A stretch of DNA of 34,244 nt from positions 1 to 34,244 of the forward strand of contig JAGVNY010000070.1 in NCBI GenBank assembly GCA_020053015.1. The letters are read 5' to 3'. Numbering within the stretch: the first letter of the stretch is position 1; the number at the start of each line of letters is the position of its first letter. A program made the translations under genes and the position numbers. Below, in pieces: positions 7,871 to 15,768 of the stretch. The notes under the pieces are model-generated. The model did no database searches, was not told where the DNA came from, and saw only the letters and a list, made by a program, of their open reading frames with translations. The DNA comes from Candidatus Zixiibacteriota bacterium. GTDB taxonomy: Bacteria; Zixibacteria; MSB-5A5; JAABVY01; JAHJOQ01.

Positions 7871-8356
7871 TCACAGTTTTGTCAAAAAGGAGTCGATTTC
7901 GCTTCTTACATATTCCATGTAGGCTGGTTTATCACCGACCAGCTCCCAGATTTTCTCCAAGTTCTTGTGTTCGGCTTGGGTTCCATCTGCCATCCGAGCA
8001 ACAACAACGGATTGAAAGCTGAGATTGAAGTCCCGAAGGAAATGTTCATTCCATGACTCGTCATAGTTGATCACTTGCCATTCGACTCGACCGGATCTCA
8101 GCTCATTGGAGAACAGCGTCTCAACAGCTTCCTTCGAATACTCTTCGAGAGTGAGACATGTGGGGCAGCGGGTTGTTCCATGAAAATAGTAGACAATCAG
8201 CCGGTCCTCAGGCACTTGAGTTTCGACAGTGCGGCTGCCGGATGACGTCAATGAGCTCGCATCCGGGCCGCTGCCCAACTCACGGGCAATGAGGGCAACG
8301 ATACTCACGGCCACGAAGAGAAGAAGGACAGAGGTGACAATAGTCTTGGCTTTCAT
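7871..8356 (-). CDS. ArsF-like membrane-anchored thioredoxin-fold protein, copy 2
   Basis: The 161-residue protein has an N-terminal signal anchor (about 5-25), a short linker and a thioredoxin-like domain. The domain starts at VYYFHGTTRCPTCLTLEEYSKEA, with redox-type C64-P-T-C67, and continues with VINYDESWNEHFLRDF and SVVVARMADG. The YYFH-x-T-x-R-C-x-x-C signature is that of the family annotated as nitrophenyl compound nitroreductase subunit ArsF, described from gene sets for resistance to aromatic arsenicals. It probably acts on the outer face of the inner membrane. It is a paralogue of the gene at 9068-9568, with ArsG between them. The ribosome binding site is weak (AGGA). It is the last gene of the upstream unit. 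Confidence 0.75.
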   Translation of the reverse strand: MKAKTIVTSVLLLFVAVSIVALIARELGSGPDASSLTSSGSRTVETQVPEDRLIVYYFHGTTRCPTCLTLEEYSKEAVETLFSNELRSGRVEWQVINYDESWNEHFLRDFNLSFQSVVVARMADGTQAEHKNLEKIWELVGDKPAYMEYVRSEIDSFLTKL

Positions 8357-8369
8357 GCGTCTTATCCTA

Positions 8370-9068
8370 TCAACTGAATATAGTTATTCCGAAAATGTAG
8401 ATGAGCGTATAGTAAATGCCCACGGCTATGAACACCACTCCGGTTATTAGCCTCGCCCACTTCTCAACGGTCTTCAGCTTATCAAACATGACGCCGACAA
8501 GCCGCGTGCTTACTGCGATCACGAAGGCAAACACAATCACAGGCAGGGCAGTGCCGATGCCGTAGACCGTGGGCATCAGGACTGAAGAGCTGTGGTCGAT
8601 AGCCAGTGGGATGAGACTGCCGAAGAATAGCGCCGCAGAAACCGGGCAAAAAGAAAGGGCAAACAGCAAACCGAGCAGTCCCGCGCCCCAAATGCCGAAT
8701 CGTTCCACTCGGCCCTGCATACGAGCTCCGATACCGCCTCCCGGCAGACTGAATGAAATCAAACCCAGAAGAAACATGCCGACCACAATGAGAATCGGTC
8801 CGAGGAACTTGTTCATGTTCTGCTGGAGGAACATGGCCAATTCCGGAATCGACAACACGCTGGCAACGATGAGGATTCCGAGAACGAGATAGGTCACCAT
8901 CCGTCCACACGTATAGAGCAAACCGGCGGCCACGACCTTGCGGGGATTATCCACACGCCTGCCAATATACGATATCGCGGCGATGTTCGTCGCCAAAGGA
9001 CAAGGCGAGATCGACGTGAGAATACCCAGCCAGACGGCGGAGCCGAGGGCGACTGTATAGGAATCCAT
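8370..9068 (-). CDS. ArsG-like/CcdA-like membrane transporter
   Basis: The 232-residue protein has about six membrane helices and belongs to the CcdA/DsbD-like group, which moves electrons through paired membrane cysteines; in this genomic setting it matches the ArsG annotation for efflux of aromatic aminoarsenicals. Both hallmark cysteines are present: SISPCPLATN (C23) and LSFCPVSAALFFG. The start overlaps the stop of the preceding ArsF-like gene by one base (TGATG), with AAGGAG about five bases upstream, so the two are translationally coupled. Whether it exports a substrate or passes reducing power to the flanking CxxC proteins cannot be decided from sequence; the CcdA resemblance makes the second plausible. 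Confidence 0.8.
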   Translation of the reverse strand: MDSYTVALGSAVWLGILTSISPCPLATNIAAISYIGRRVDNPRKVVAAGLLYTCGRMVTYLVLGILIVASVLSIPELAMFLQQNMNKFLGPILIVVGMFLLGLISFSLPGGGIGARMQGRVERFGIWGAGLLGLLFALSFCPVSAALFFGSLIPLAIDHSSSVLMPTVYGIGTALPVIVFAFVIAVSTRLVGVMFDKLKTVEKWARLITGVVFIAVGIYYTLIYIFGITIFS

Positions 9069-9568
9069 CAGCTCTCCTTCAAATATGCGTTGATCTCGTC
9101 CTGCACGTACCTAACGAACTCATCCTTGTTTCTGATGAGCTCCCAGACCTTGGCTAGATTCTTCCACTGAGTTTGCTTCCCGTTCTGCAGATCGCAGATC
9201 ACCAGGGATTTCGTGTATAATTGGTAATCCTTGACGAAGTGTTTATTCTCAGTTTCGTCAATGTTGACGGATAGAAATTTCAGTTTGCCGCTTTTCAACT
9301 GCTCAGCAAATCCGGTTTCAATGGCTTCCTTTGAGTAGGCTTCGATCTTCTTGCAGGAAGCGCACCGGTAGGTCGTATGGAAGTAATAGGCTACCACCTC
9401 AGAGGCCGCCTTGGCGGTGTCACTTTCTACCGCTTCGGAATCCTCACCTGTGGCTGATGCATTAACCGGCTTGTCAGGCTGCGACTCGGCCACCGAGTTT
9501 ATCCCCCACAAGATCGCGACAGCCATGCCTGCTATGAGAAGGAGCAGGAATATTGATATACGTTTCAC
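9068..9568 (-). CDS. ArsF-like membrane-anchored thioredoxin-fold protein, copy 1
   Basis: The 166-residue protein has an N-terminal anchor (about 3-22), a low-complexity acidic linker (about 28-57) and a thioredoxin-like domain beginning VVAYYFHTTYRCASCKKIEAY, with C69-A-S-C72. FLSVNIDETENKHFVKDYQL and SLVICDLQNGKQTQWKNL follow. It is clearly a paralogue of the protein encoded at 7871-8356. The start is GTG at 9568, supported by a strong GGAGGT site seven bases upstream. The gene sits between the DGC protein and ArsG. By family it would be a thiol-disulfide or nitro-reduction partner outside the membrane; the direct substrate is unknown. Confidence 0.75.
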   Translation of the reverse strand: MKRISIFLLLLIAGMAVAILWGINSVAESQPDKPVNASATGEDSEAVESDTAKAASEVVAYYFHTTYRCASCKKIEAYSKEAIETGFAEQLKSGKLKFLSVNIDETENKHFVKDYQLYTKSLVICDLQNGKQTQWKNLAKVWELIRNKDEFVRYVQDEINAYLKES

Positions 9569-9582
9569 TGTATGTACCTCCT

Positions 9583-10023
9583 TCAGTTCCTATTACCCAA
9601 CATAGTCTCCGCTCGATCATAAACGCGGGCGATGTGTTCCTGGTCCACTTTGGTATGCCCCTTTTCCATACCAAGCTCCGAAAGCAGGATGTGATCGAAA
9701 GTCGAAACCCCGGCTTTCTCCATTGTTAATTTGGCGCAGTTCTCCGGGCAGCCGTCGATGACGATAATACGTTCTGCGACCTTCACTGGGTCCATGGCAA
9801 AGTCAAGCCCATTGGCAACTGCGGCCAGGCAACCCATAGACGCCAGTTTCTTGCGAGAAACGCGCCGAGCGGCCTGATCAACCACCGCGCCCACATCTGA
9901 TGCGCCCGAGCAGGCAAACACTAGCCGAGGAGCACCACCACAGCATCCACTCTTCTTCTGTTGTGACGCCGATTCCTCACTGAGCGGAGTGCCTCCGCAA
10001 CATCCGCTACATCTAAGTTCCAT
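9583..10023 (-). CDS. DGC-domain putative zinc-binding protein with duplicated CCGG N-terminus
   Basis: The 146-residue cytoplasmic protein matches the DGC-domain family of putative zinc-binding proteins. Conserved pieces are LVFACSGASDVG (C38), MGCLAAVA (C65) and VIDGCPENCAKL (C92, C96). Ahead of the domain is an unusual extension with two copies of SGCCGG (residues 6-11 and 25-30), giving four extra cysteines in vicinal pairs. I place the start at ATG 10023 with GGGAG eight bases upstream, rather than the upstream GTG at 10050. It lies between the small thioredoxin and ArsF-like genes. Metal binding or thiol transfer is likely, but the exact role is unknown. Confidence 0.8.
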   Translation of the reverse strand: MELRCSGCCGGTPLSEESASQQKKSGCCGGAPRLVFACSGASDVGAVVDQAARRVSRKKLASMGCLAAVANGLDFAMDPVKVAERIIVIDGCPENCAKLTMEKAGVSTFDHILLSELGMEKGHTKVDQEHIARVYDRAETMLGNRN

Positions 10024-10053
10024 AGCAAAATCTCCCTTTGCCTCGCGCACTGG

Positions 10054-10287
10054 CTACGAAATGAGTTCTTTTAACTCTTCGACTGAAGGAACTTTGCCGG
10101 TGAGTTTTACCTTACCATCGACCACCAGAGCCGGAGTCATCATAACACCATACGCCATGATCTTCTGGATATCTTCTACCTTTTCGATATTGCACTCCAG
10201 ACCGAGTTCATCCGCTGCTATCATGGTCTGCTCGGTGAGTTTCTTGCACTTGGGACAGCCGGTACCCAGAATTTCAATGTGTTTCAT
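10054..10287 (-). CDS. Small thioredoxin-like protein with CPKC
   Basis: The 77-residue protein is a minimal glutaredoxin/thioredoxin fold of the type often annotated thioredoxin family protein or redox-active disulfide protein. It starts MKHIEILGTGCPKCKKL, with active C11-P-K-C14, and has the cis-proline segment GVMMTPALVVDG (T51-P52) and a C-terminal helix. A longer open frame upstream in the same phase is an artefact: AAGGAG lies nine bases before the ATG at 10287, and only this part looks like protein. Proteins of this type frequently accompany DUF318/ArsP-type permeases, one of which is in this operon (17183-18484). It is likely cytoplasmic and redox-active. Confidence 0.88.
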   Translation of the reverse strand: MKHIEILGTGCPKCKKLTEQTMIAADELGLECNIEKVEDIQKIMAYGVMMTPALVVDGKVKLTGKVPSVEELKELIS

Positions 10288-10322
10288 ATCCCGATACTCC
10301 TTATTGAATTCGATGCAACGGA

Positions 10323-11555
10323 CTAACGCATCCTCTGCCTGCCCATCATGTAAACATATGTCGCAGCCCAGTTGCTCAGCACCGTGACGATCCCAAACAG
10401 AAACATGCCAACGCTCATGAGCGCCCAACCCGACATAATGTTGCCGACAACGCATCCTCCGGCAAAGGCCGCTCCGATTCCAATCATCAAGCCACCGAGC
10501 AAGGCAAATAGAATTTCGTCTGGGGGTTTCGGGAGCAGTCTGGCCTGACCGGACATCCGAGCTGATACCCAGGAGCCGAGCATCAGACTCAACACTTCTA
10601 ACACGAGCCACCAGACCACCTGCTTGCCGCTCCCTTTGGGTTGAGAGCCGGGACTGACCGGATCCGTGGAAGCAGGCGAGCCAGCCGGTTGGTTTAAGTA
10701 AACATGTTTGAAACCGTTGTCGACCAAGAGCAACTCGGCTTGCATGACGCCATGGGTGACGCCCAGAGGATAGTTGCGACCGCTGGCGGCTGATGAGAGA
10801 TACGCCGGAACCATCAGCAGACCGATAGCCACACCGGCCACCCAGGATCTCCACGGCTTGGTCATAGTGCGTTCCAACCATGACTTATTGTCACCACCTG
10901 TTAGCCGAGCTGCGCCCGTTTGTCTTCTCCTGAAAACCCCTGCAATTACCAGCGTTAGGGCGGCGAACAGCAATGCCAGAACCCAGAACGGCGTACCCGT
11001 GAGACCAGACAGACTGACCGCTTTCCCGTCCGCCAGCGACACGACGTGCTTCTTCATCCAGATATGCATACCGTTGAGCGGTCCGAACTCAACCATCATG
11101 ACTCCCACTGGAATCCCCAGTATGGCGACAATTGAATTAAGATTGCCCGCCGCACCCTTGTAAATGCAGCCGCTGATACAGCCTCCGGCGAGTACCATTC
11201 CCACACCGAATACGACTCCACCTACGATGTAACTAAGATAGAGAAACGGTTTCGGGCTCAGTTTCACCAACCCAAGCAGATCTAGTCCGGCAAACCCGAG
11301 CATCGCCACGACGATTAGAATCCACAGTCCAATCATCTTGCGCGGATCGCGCATCATGATAGTCTCACTGAATGCCGATGACCCGCACAGATCGCCTTTA
11401 TGCAGAAATAAGCCAAATAAGAACCCGACGGGAATCGCTGTCAGCACCCACAGCTTCGTAACAGCTGCGATGATCGTTATCAGGAGCAATGCAAGCAGGC
11501 TGACAACCGAGTATGCCCGCCAGTTTACAGCGCTTGGTCTATGCAGCGTTTCCAT
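10323..11555 (-). CDS. YeeE/YedE-family sulfur-compound transporter
   Basis: The 410-residue polytopic protein has two homologous halves of the YeeE/YedE fold. The family includes the thiosulfate importer TsuA, which passes thiosulfate along conserved cysteines. Cysteines in expected positions are GDLCGSS (C57), AGGCISGC (C126, C130) and AGGCVVGN (C368); the GGC-x-x-G repeats are characteristic. A hydrophilic, Pro/Ser/Gly-rich loop joins the halves (about 295-320). The start at 11555 has a strong AGGAGGT site nine bases upstream. It follows the RND pump gene by 14 bases and precedes the small thioredoxin. Its presence suggests the system needs imported sulfur or handles thiolated species; that link is inferred. 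Confidence 0.88.
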   Translation of the reverse strand: METLHRPSAVNWRAYSVVSLLALLLITIIAAVTKLWVLTAIPVGFLFGLFLHKGDLCGSSAFSETIMMRDPRKMIGLWILIVVAMLGFAGLDLLGLVKLSPKPFLYLSYIVGGVVFGVGMVLAGGCISGCIYKGAAGNLNSIVAILGIPVGVMMVEFGPLNGMHIWMKKHVVSLADGKAVSLSGLTGTPFWVLALLFAALTLVIAGVFRRRQTGAARLTGGDNKSWLERTMTKPWRSWVAGVAIGLLMVPAYLSSAASGRNYPLGVTHGVMQAELLLVDNGFKHVYLNQPAGSPASTDPVSPGSQPKGSGKQVVWWLVLEVLSLMLGSWVSARMSGQARLLPKPPDEILFALLGGLMIGIGAAFAGGCVVGNIMSGWALMSVGMFLFGIVTVLSNWAATYVYMMGRQRMR

Positions 11556-11569
11556 TACAACGTAACCTC

Positions 11570-14500
11570 CTATATCTCCAAAACAGCGCTGACTTTCTCA
11601 TTCTCACTGTCGTTGACCCGATTGCGATTGAAGAGCACATACAAACTTGGCATGAGAAACAGCGCCACCAGGATATCCATCAACAAACCGCCGATCGCTC
11701 CGGCCGCCATCGGCTGAAGCATATCGCCCCCCTCCTCCAGAGCAAGCGCCAGAGGAATAAAACCGACCAGTACCGCCATGGTTGTCATGACACGCGGCCG
11801 AAGCCGAATCTTCGCGGCACTGATAACAGCCTGATTCGGATTCAGGTGGTCACGACGGCGAAGATCTTCAGCAAAAGTCAGCAGCAGCACTCCATTATTG
11901 ACGGTAGCGGCCACAACGATCAGGATGCCAATAATAACCGTAGCCCCCAACGGCAATCCGGCGAAGAACATCATCAGCACCACACCGACCAGACATACTG
12001 GAACACTGATCAGAATCAGGCTCGGCAACTTGAGGCTGTTGAACTGGACTGCCAGAACGATAAAGGAAAAGAAAATGGCAAATGCCAGGACCGCCAGGAT
12101 ATTGCGCATCATGTCGCCCATCATCTGCGCCTGACCGCCGTATTCGAATTCATACCCTACTGGAAGTTCAATCGAGGCCACTGCTCCCTGAAGTTCCGCC
12201 AATGCTTGACCGACACTGACGCCGGCGGCATCGCCGCGCACGATCACCTGTTTGATCTGATCTTCGCGTACGATTTCCACTGGCCCAACCGCCTGTCTGA
12301 CCTCGGCCACATCCTTGATCCGGAGATAGCCGCCCTGCGCACAGTTGAGCGGCAAGTTTTCCACGTCCTGACGACTGGTAATTCTCACCTCGGGTACCAT
12401 GAGCCGGACATTGTAGTATTCATCGCCTTCGCGATAACGGGTTGCCACTGTTCCAGCGATCAAAGATTTCAACGTTTCTGAGATATCGGCGATTGAAACA
12501 CCCAGCTCCGCGGCTCTCTGTCGGTCGATTTTCACCTGGTATTCCGGTTTGGTCATGTCCATTGAGACGTAGACATTGGTGAAGTGGGCCAGTTCGTTCA
12601 TGGCCGAGGAGGTCTGCCGAGCGAGAGCATCGAGCGTGGCCATATCCTGTCCCTTGATCTTTACCTCAATATCGGCCTCGCCAAGTTGGCGAAGGCCCTT
12701 AACCTTCATTTGCATGACCATTGCCTTGCCCCCCGGGACCGGTACTTTGGATACAAATGGTCGAAGTTTCTCTATATACTCATCCGTACTGAGATCACGC
12801 TCATTCCTCGGCGCCAGTTGGATATCGATTTCACCTTCATCGGCAATCTCGTAGGTATACAGGCCCCACACCTTGCCGCCTGATAGAGTGAACATGCTTT
12901 CGATATTGTCGTCCCGGCCAATGTGCCTCTCGATTTCAGCCAGTATTCGATCGGTTTCAGACACCGACGCCCCGACGGGCAACTTGACTTTGACCATTAT
13001 GCGGCCGTCGTCCATTTGGGGCAGGAACTCACTCCCCAGTCTGCCGAGTAAAGCGATCCCAATGATGAGCACCGCTGCTGATGCCACCACGACCATCCAA
13101 TTGCGCTGAAGTGTCCATGAAAGGACTCGGCCATAACCCTCGGTGACCCTCTCAAAATGACGCTCAAACCATGAGGTTCGCCCTTCCAACGATTTCTTTC
13201 CAAGAATCTTGGCCGACAGCATGGGTGTAACCGAAATCGCCATTAGAAGACTGATGACGACGATACCTGCGATTACCAGAATCAACTCTCGGAAAAGGAG
13301 ACTGGTCAGGCCTGGGACTAGCAGGAACGGTACGAACAAAGCAAGATACGATAACGTTGCCGCAACGATAGCGGGGCCAATTTCGTCAGTGGCCCCATCG
13401 GTTATTAACAGGGTTGATTCGGTCGGTCGGTCTTTCCTCCAGCGGGTGATGTTCTCAATCACAACAATGGAGTTGTCCATCAATATCCCTATGGCGATTA
13501 CCAATCCCCCCAAGGAGAATATGTTGAGTGAAAAACCTGCCATATCCATTAGAAAGAAGTTCAGGATAAGCGTGATGGGCAGTGCCGTAGTGAGCACCAC
13601 AACCTGTCTCCATGAACCGAGAAAAAGGAAGATAATGAGAATGACTAGCAGGGCTCCTTCGACCGCAGCGTTGCGGACGCCATTGATTGCGGCCATCACA
13701 TAATCGGCTTGATTTTCCACCATGCCGAGCTTTATACCTGCCGGCAACACCGGCTCAAGCTCTTTGATTCTGTCGCCGACCGCCTGCGCCACTTCGACTG
13801 TATTCGCATTGGCCTGTTTCAGAACGCTGAGTTTGACCGCCGGATGGCCGTCAAGGCGCGTAATGACCCGCGCATCTTCACTGGCATCGACTACTTCGGC
13901 GATGTCCTGCAGCAGCACCTTGGCCGAACCGCGACTGGCGACAACGACCGACCTAATCTCGTCAAGGTCGCGATATTCTCCGATAGTTCGGGCGATGAGC
14001 TCTCTGCTTCCGGAGGTCACCCTGCCGCCAAATTGTTCGACATTTTCTTCCTGAAGACGTTTGGTGATGCCGGCAAGAGTCAAGCCGTGTTTCTCGAGAG
14101 CTTCCTCATCAAGATGAATCCGGATTTCCCGTTTAAGTCCGCCGACAATTTGCGTACCGGCAACTCCCGGCACAGCCAGAAGTTGATCCTGCAACCACTC
14201 GTCCGTCCAAGTCCTTATCTTGACCAGGTCCCATTGGTCGCTAGTGACGGTCAATTGAACAACCGGAAGTTGTGACGGATCTGCTTTGATGATGACCGGT
14301 GGTTCCATGTCTCTTGGCAACTCCCGGGCGACCCGCGCCATGGCGGCAAGGGCATCCTGATATGCGACGTCCACATCGACACTATACTGGAAATTTGCCT
14401 GAAGGGTGTACATTCCCTCGATTGATGACGACTCAAGATAATCCAAATCGTCGACCGTGGCCATTTGCCTCTCGACCGGGTCGGCAATGTTCTTTTCTAT

Positions 14501-14674
14501 CTCTTCGGGAGTCGCACCGCGCCACCAGATATGCACCTTGATCAGTGGGTACGTCATATTGGGCAGGAAATCGACCGGCAGCTGCCAGAGCGCATATAGA
14601 CCCAGAACTGCCAGCGCAACAACCATGGCGCTGGTGGCCAGATTGCGATGGACAGCATATCGCGTGATCTTCAT
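11570..14674 (-). CDS. RND efflux pump, inner-membrane subunit (ArsR unit)
   Basis: The 1034-residue protein has the AcrB/HAE-1 layout: helix 1 at about 13-30, a first periplasmic domain (about 31-335), a block of six helices, a second periplasmic domain and a final block of helices. The TM4 motif reads IAIGILMDNSIVVIEN, so the AcrB pair D407-D408 is D400-N401 here. The AcrB K940 position in TM10 is N926 (AATVNNGVLLL). These changes occur in a recognised subset of RND proteins, but the proton relay must differ from AcrB. The start overlaps the adaptor stop by four bases (ATGA). It forms a tripartite pump with the adaptor and TolC protein encoded upstream. The substrate is unknown; control by ArsR suggests a metal(loid) or its organic or thiol conjugate. 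Confidence 0.93.
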   Translation of the reverse strand: MKITRYAVHRNLATSAMVVALAVLGLYALWQLPVDFLPNMTYPLIKVHIWWRGATPEEIEKNIADPVERQMATVDDLDYLESSSIEGMYTLQANFQYSVDVDVAYQDALAAMARVARELPRDMEPPVIIKADPSQLPVVQLTVTSDQWDLVKIRTWTDEWLQDQLLAVPGVAGTQIVGGLKREIRIHLDEEALEKHGLTLAGITKRLQEENVEQFGGRVTSGSRELIARTIGEYRDLDEIRSVVVASRGSAKVLLQDIAEVVDASEDARVITRLDGHPAVKLSVLKQANANTVEVAQAVGDRIKELEPVLPAGIKLGMVENQADYVMAAINGVRNAAVEGALLVILIIFLFLGSWRQVVVLTTALPITLILNFFLMDMAGFSLNIFSLGGLVIAIGILMDNSIVVIENITRWRKDRPTESTLLITDGATDEIGPAIVAATLSYLALFVPFLLVPGLTSLLFRELILVIAGIVVISLLMAISVTPMLSAKILGKKSLEGRTSWFERHFERVTEGYGRVLSWTLQRNWMVVVASAAVLIIGIALLGRLGSEFLPQMDDGRIMVKVKLPVGASVSETDRILAEIERHIGRDDNIESMFTLSGGKVWGLYTYEIADEGEIDIQLAPRNERDLSTDEYIEKLRPFVSKVPVPGGKAMVMQMKVKGLRQLGEADIEVKIKGQDMATLDALARQTSSAMNELAHFTNVYVSMDMTKPEYQVKIDRQRAAELGVSIADISETLKSLIAGTVATRYREGDEYYNVRLMVPEVRITSRQDVENLPLNCAQGGYLRIKDVAEVRQAVGPVEIVREDQIKQVIVRGDAAGVSVGQALAELQGAVASIELPVGYEFEYGGQAQMMGDMMRNILAVLAFAIFFSFIVLAVQFNSLKLPSLILISVPVCLVGVVLMMFFAGLPLGATVIIGILIVVAATVNNGVLLLTFAEDLRRRDHLNPNQAVISAAKIRLRPRVMTTMAVLVGFIPLALALEEGGDMLQPMAAGAIGGLLMDILVALFLMPSLYVLFNRNRVNDSENEKVSAVLEI

Positions 14675-15768
14675 TGCTGATCGCCTCCTGAACCTTTAGG
14701 CTTCGATCCGGATTGAATCACGCGTACCTCTGCACCCGGCCTCAGCTTCTCATTACCGGCCACCACCACCAGTTCTCCCGCTGTCACACCCGATAATACC
14801 TGAACGCGGTTCTCCTGCTCGATCCCCAGCTCAACGCTCCGTCGCGAAACAGTGTCCGCGCTGACCACAAAGACGACTCTATCCCCGGAAGGCAGAACAA
14901 GAACGGACTGACTCGGCAGAACTACGGCGCTGTCCACGGTCTTCAGTGGCAGTAGCAACCGGGCAAACATCCCGGGGAGTATTGAAACTTTGGCGTCGAT
15001 TTCGGCTTCGACGGTACGGGTTCGCATCCTTTCTTCGAGAAAGGGATAAGTCCTGGTAATACTCGCGTGAAATGTCGAATCCGGGAAGGCGTCAAGTCGA
15101 ACAGTTAACGGCAGCCCGTTGTGAATTTGAGCAGAATACTCCTCCGGGACAGCGGCCTGGACGATCAGATTCGCCGGATCATAGACCTCAACCAATGGCG
15201 CACGCGGCACAACATAGTCGCCGTCACGTATATTGACTTTCGAGATGACACCATTCCACGGGGCAACAACCGAGAAGTCCTGCACCGCTTCCATGGCCTT
15301 AATCAACTGCGCTCTGGCATTCTCATAAGTCGCCCGGGCGCGATCCAGTTCTTCTCCGGGTAATGCTTGGCTCTCCACCAGCTGTTGAGTTCGATTGAGA
15401 TTCTCTTCTTCCTTCTTGACGGCTTCCTGATAAGAAGTGATCTGCGCGTCGATTCCCTCGCGGCGTCCGATTGAAAGAATCACATAACCCATTGTTACTC
15501 GGTCCCCTTCGCGCACACGAAGATTCATAACCGGACCTTCAGCCGGTGACGCAAGCCGGGCGATGCGTTGCGGCACAACCGAACCGGTCAGTTCAATGAT
15601 CTCAGATATGGACTCTACTGACACCGCTTCCGCTTTCACCTGAACGGGCTTCTTCTTTGCATTGGCACTCTCTGATGCTGCCCCGCCGGAGAAGATTGCG
15701 CGCCCAATAATCACGACGATTATGATTAGTACTGCCGAGGCAATGATTGTGACTTTTCTATTCTTCAT
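14671..15768 (-). CDS. RND periplasmic adaptor (HlyD/MFP family)
   Basis: The 365-residue protein has an N-terminal signal anchor (about 7-26). Standard adaptor domains follow: lipoyl half-motif around ASPAEGPVMNLRVREGDRV, a helical hairpin (about 110-165, with NLNRTQQLVESQALPGEELDRARATYENARAQL split by a proline turn), the second lipoyl half FSVVAPWNGVISKVNIRDGDYV, a beta-barrel and a membrane-proximal domain. It bridges the RND pump and the TolC protein. The stop overlaps the pump start, and the start overlaps the TolC-type gene stop by four bases, so the three are translated as a coupled set. No metal-binding His/Met-rich insert of the CusB kind is evident. Confidence 0.92.
   Translation of the reverse strand: MKNRKVTIIASAVLIIIVVIIGRAIFSGGAASESANAKKKPVQVKAEAVSVESISEIIELTGSVVPQRIARLASPAEGPVMNLRVREGDRVTMGYVILSIGRREGIDAQITSYQEAVKKEEENLNRTQQLVESQALPGEELDRARATYENARAQLIKAMEAVQDFSVVAPWNGVISKVNIRDGDYVVPRAPLVEVYDPANLIVQAAVPEEYSAQIHNGLPLTVRLDAFPDSTFHASITRTYPFLEERMRTRTVEAEIDAKVSILPGMFARLLLPLKTVDSAVVLPSQSVLVLPSGDRVVFVVSADTVSRRSVELGIEQENRVQVLSGVTAGELVVVAGNEKLRPGAEVRVIQSGSKPKGSGGDQQ

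Noticed and set aside
10288-10881. N-terminal extension of the small thioredoxin frame
   Set aside because: It is antisense phase of the YeeE/YedE gene; the thioredoxin has a good ribosome binding site just before ATG 10287.
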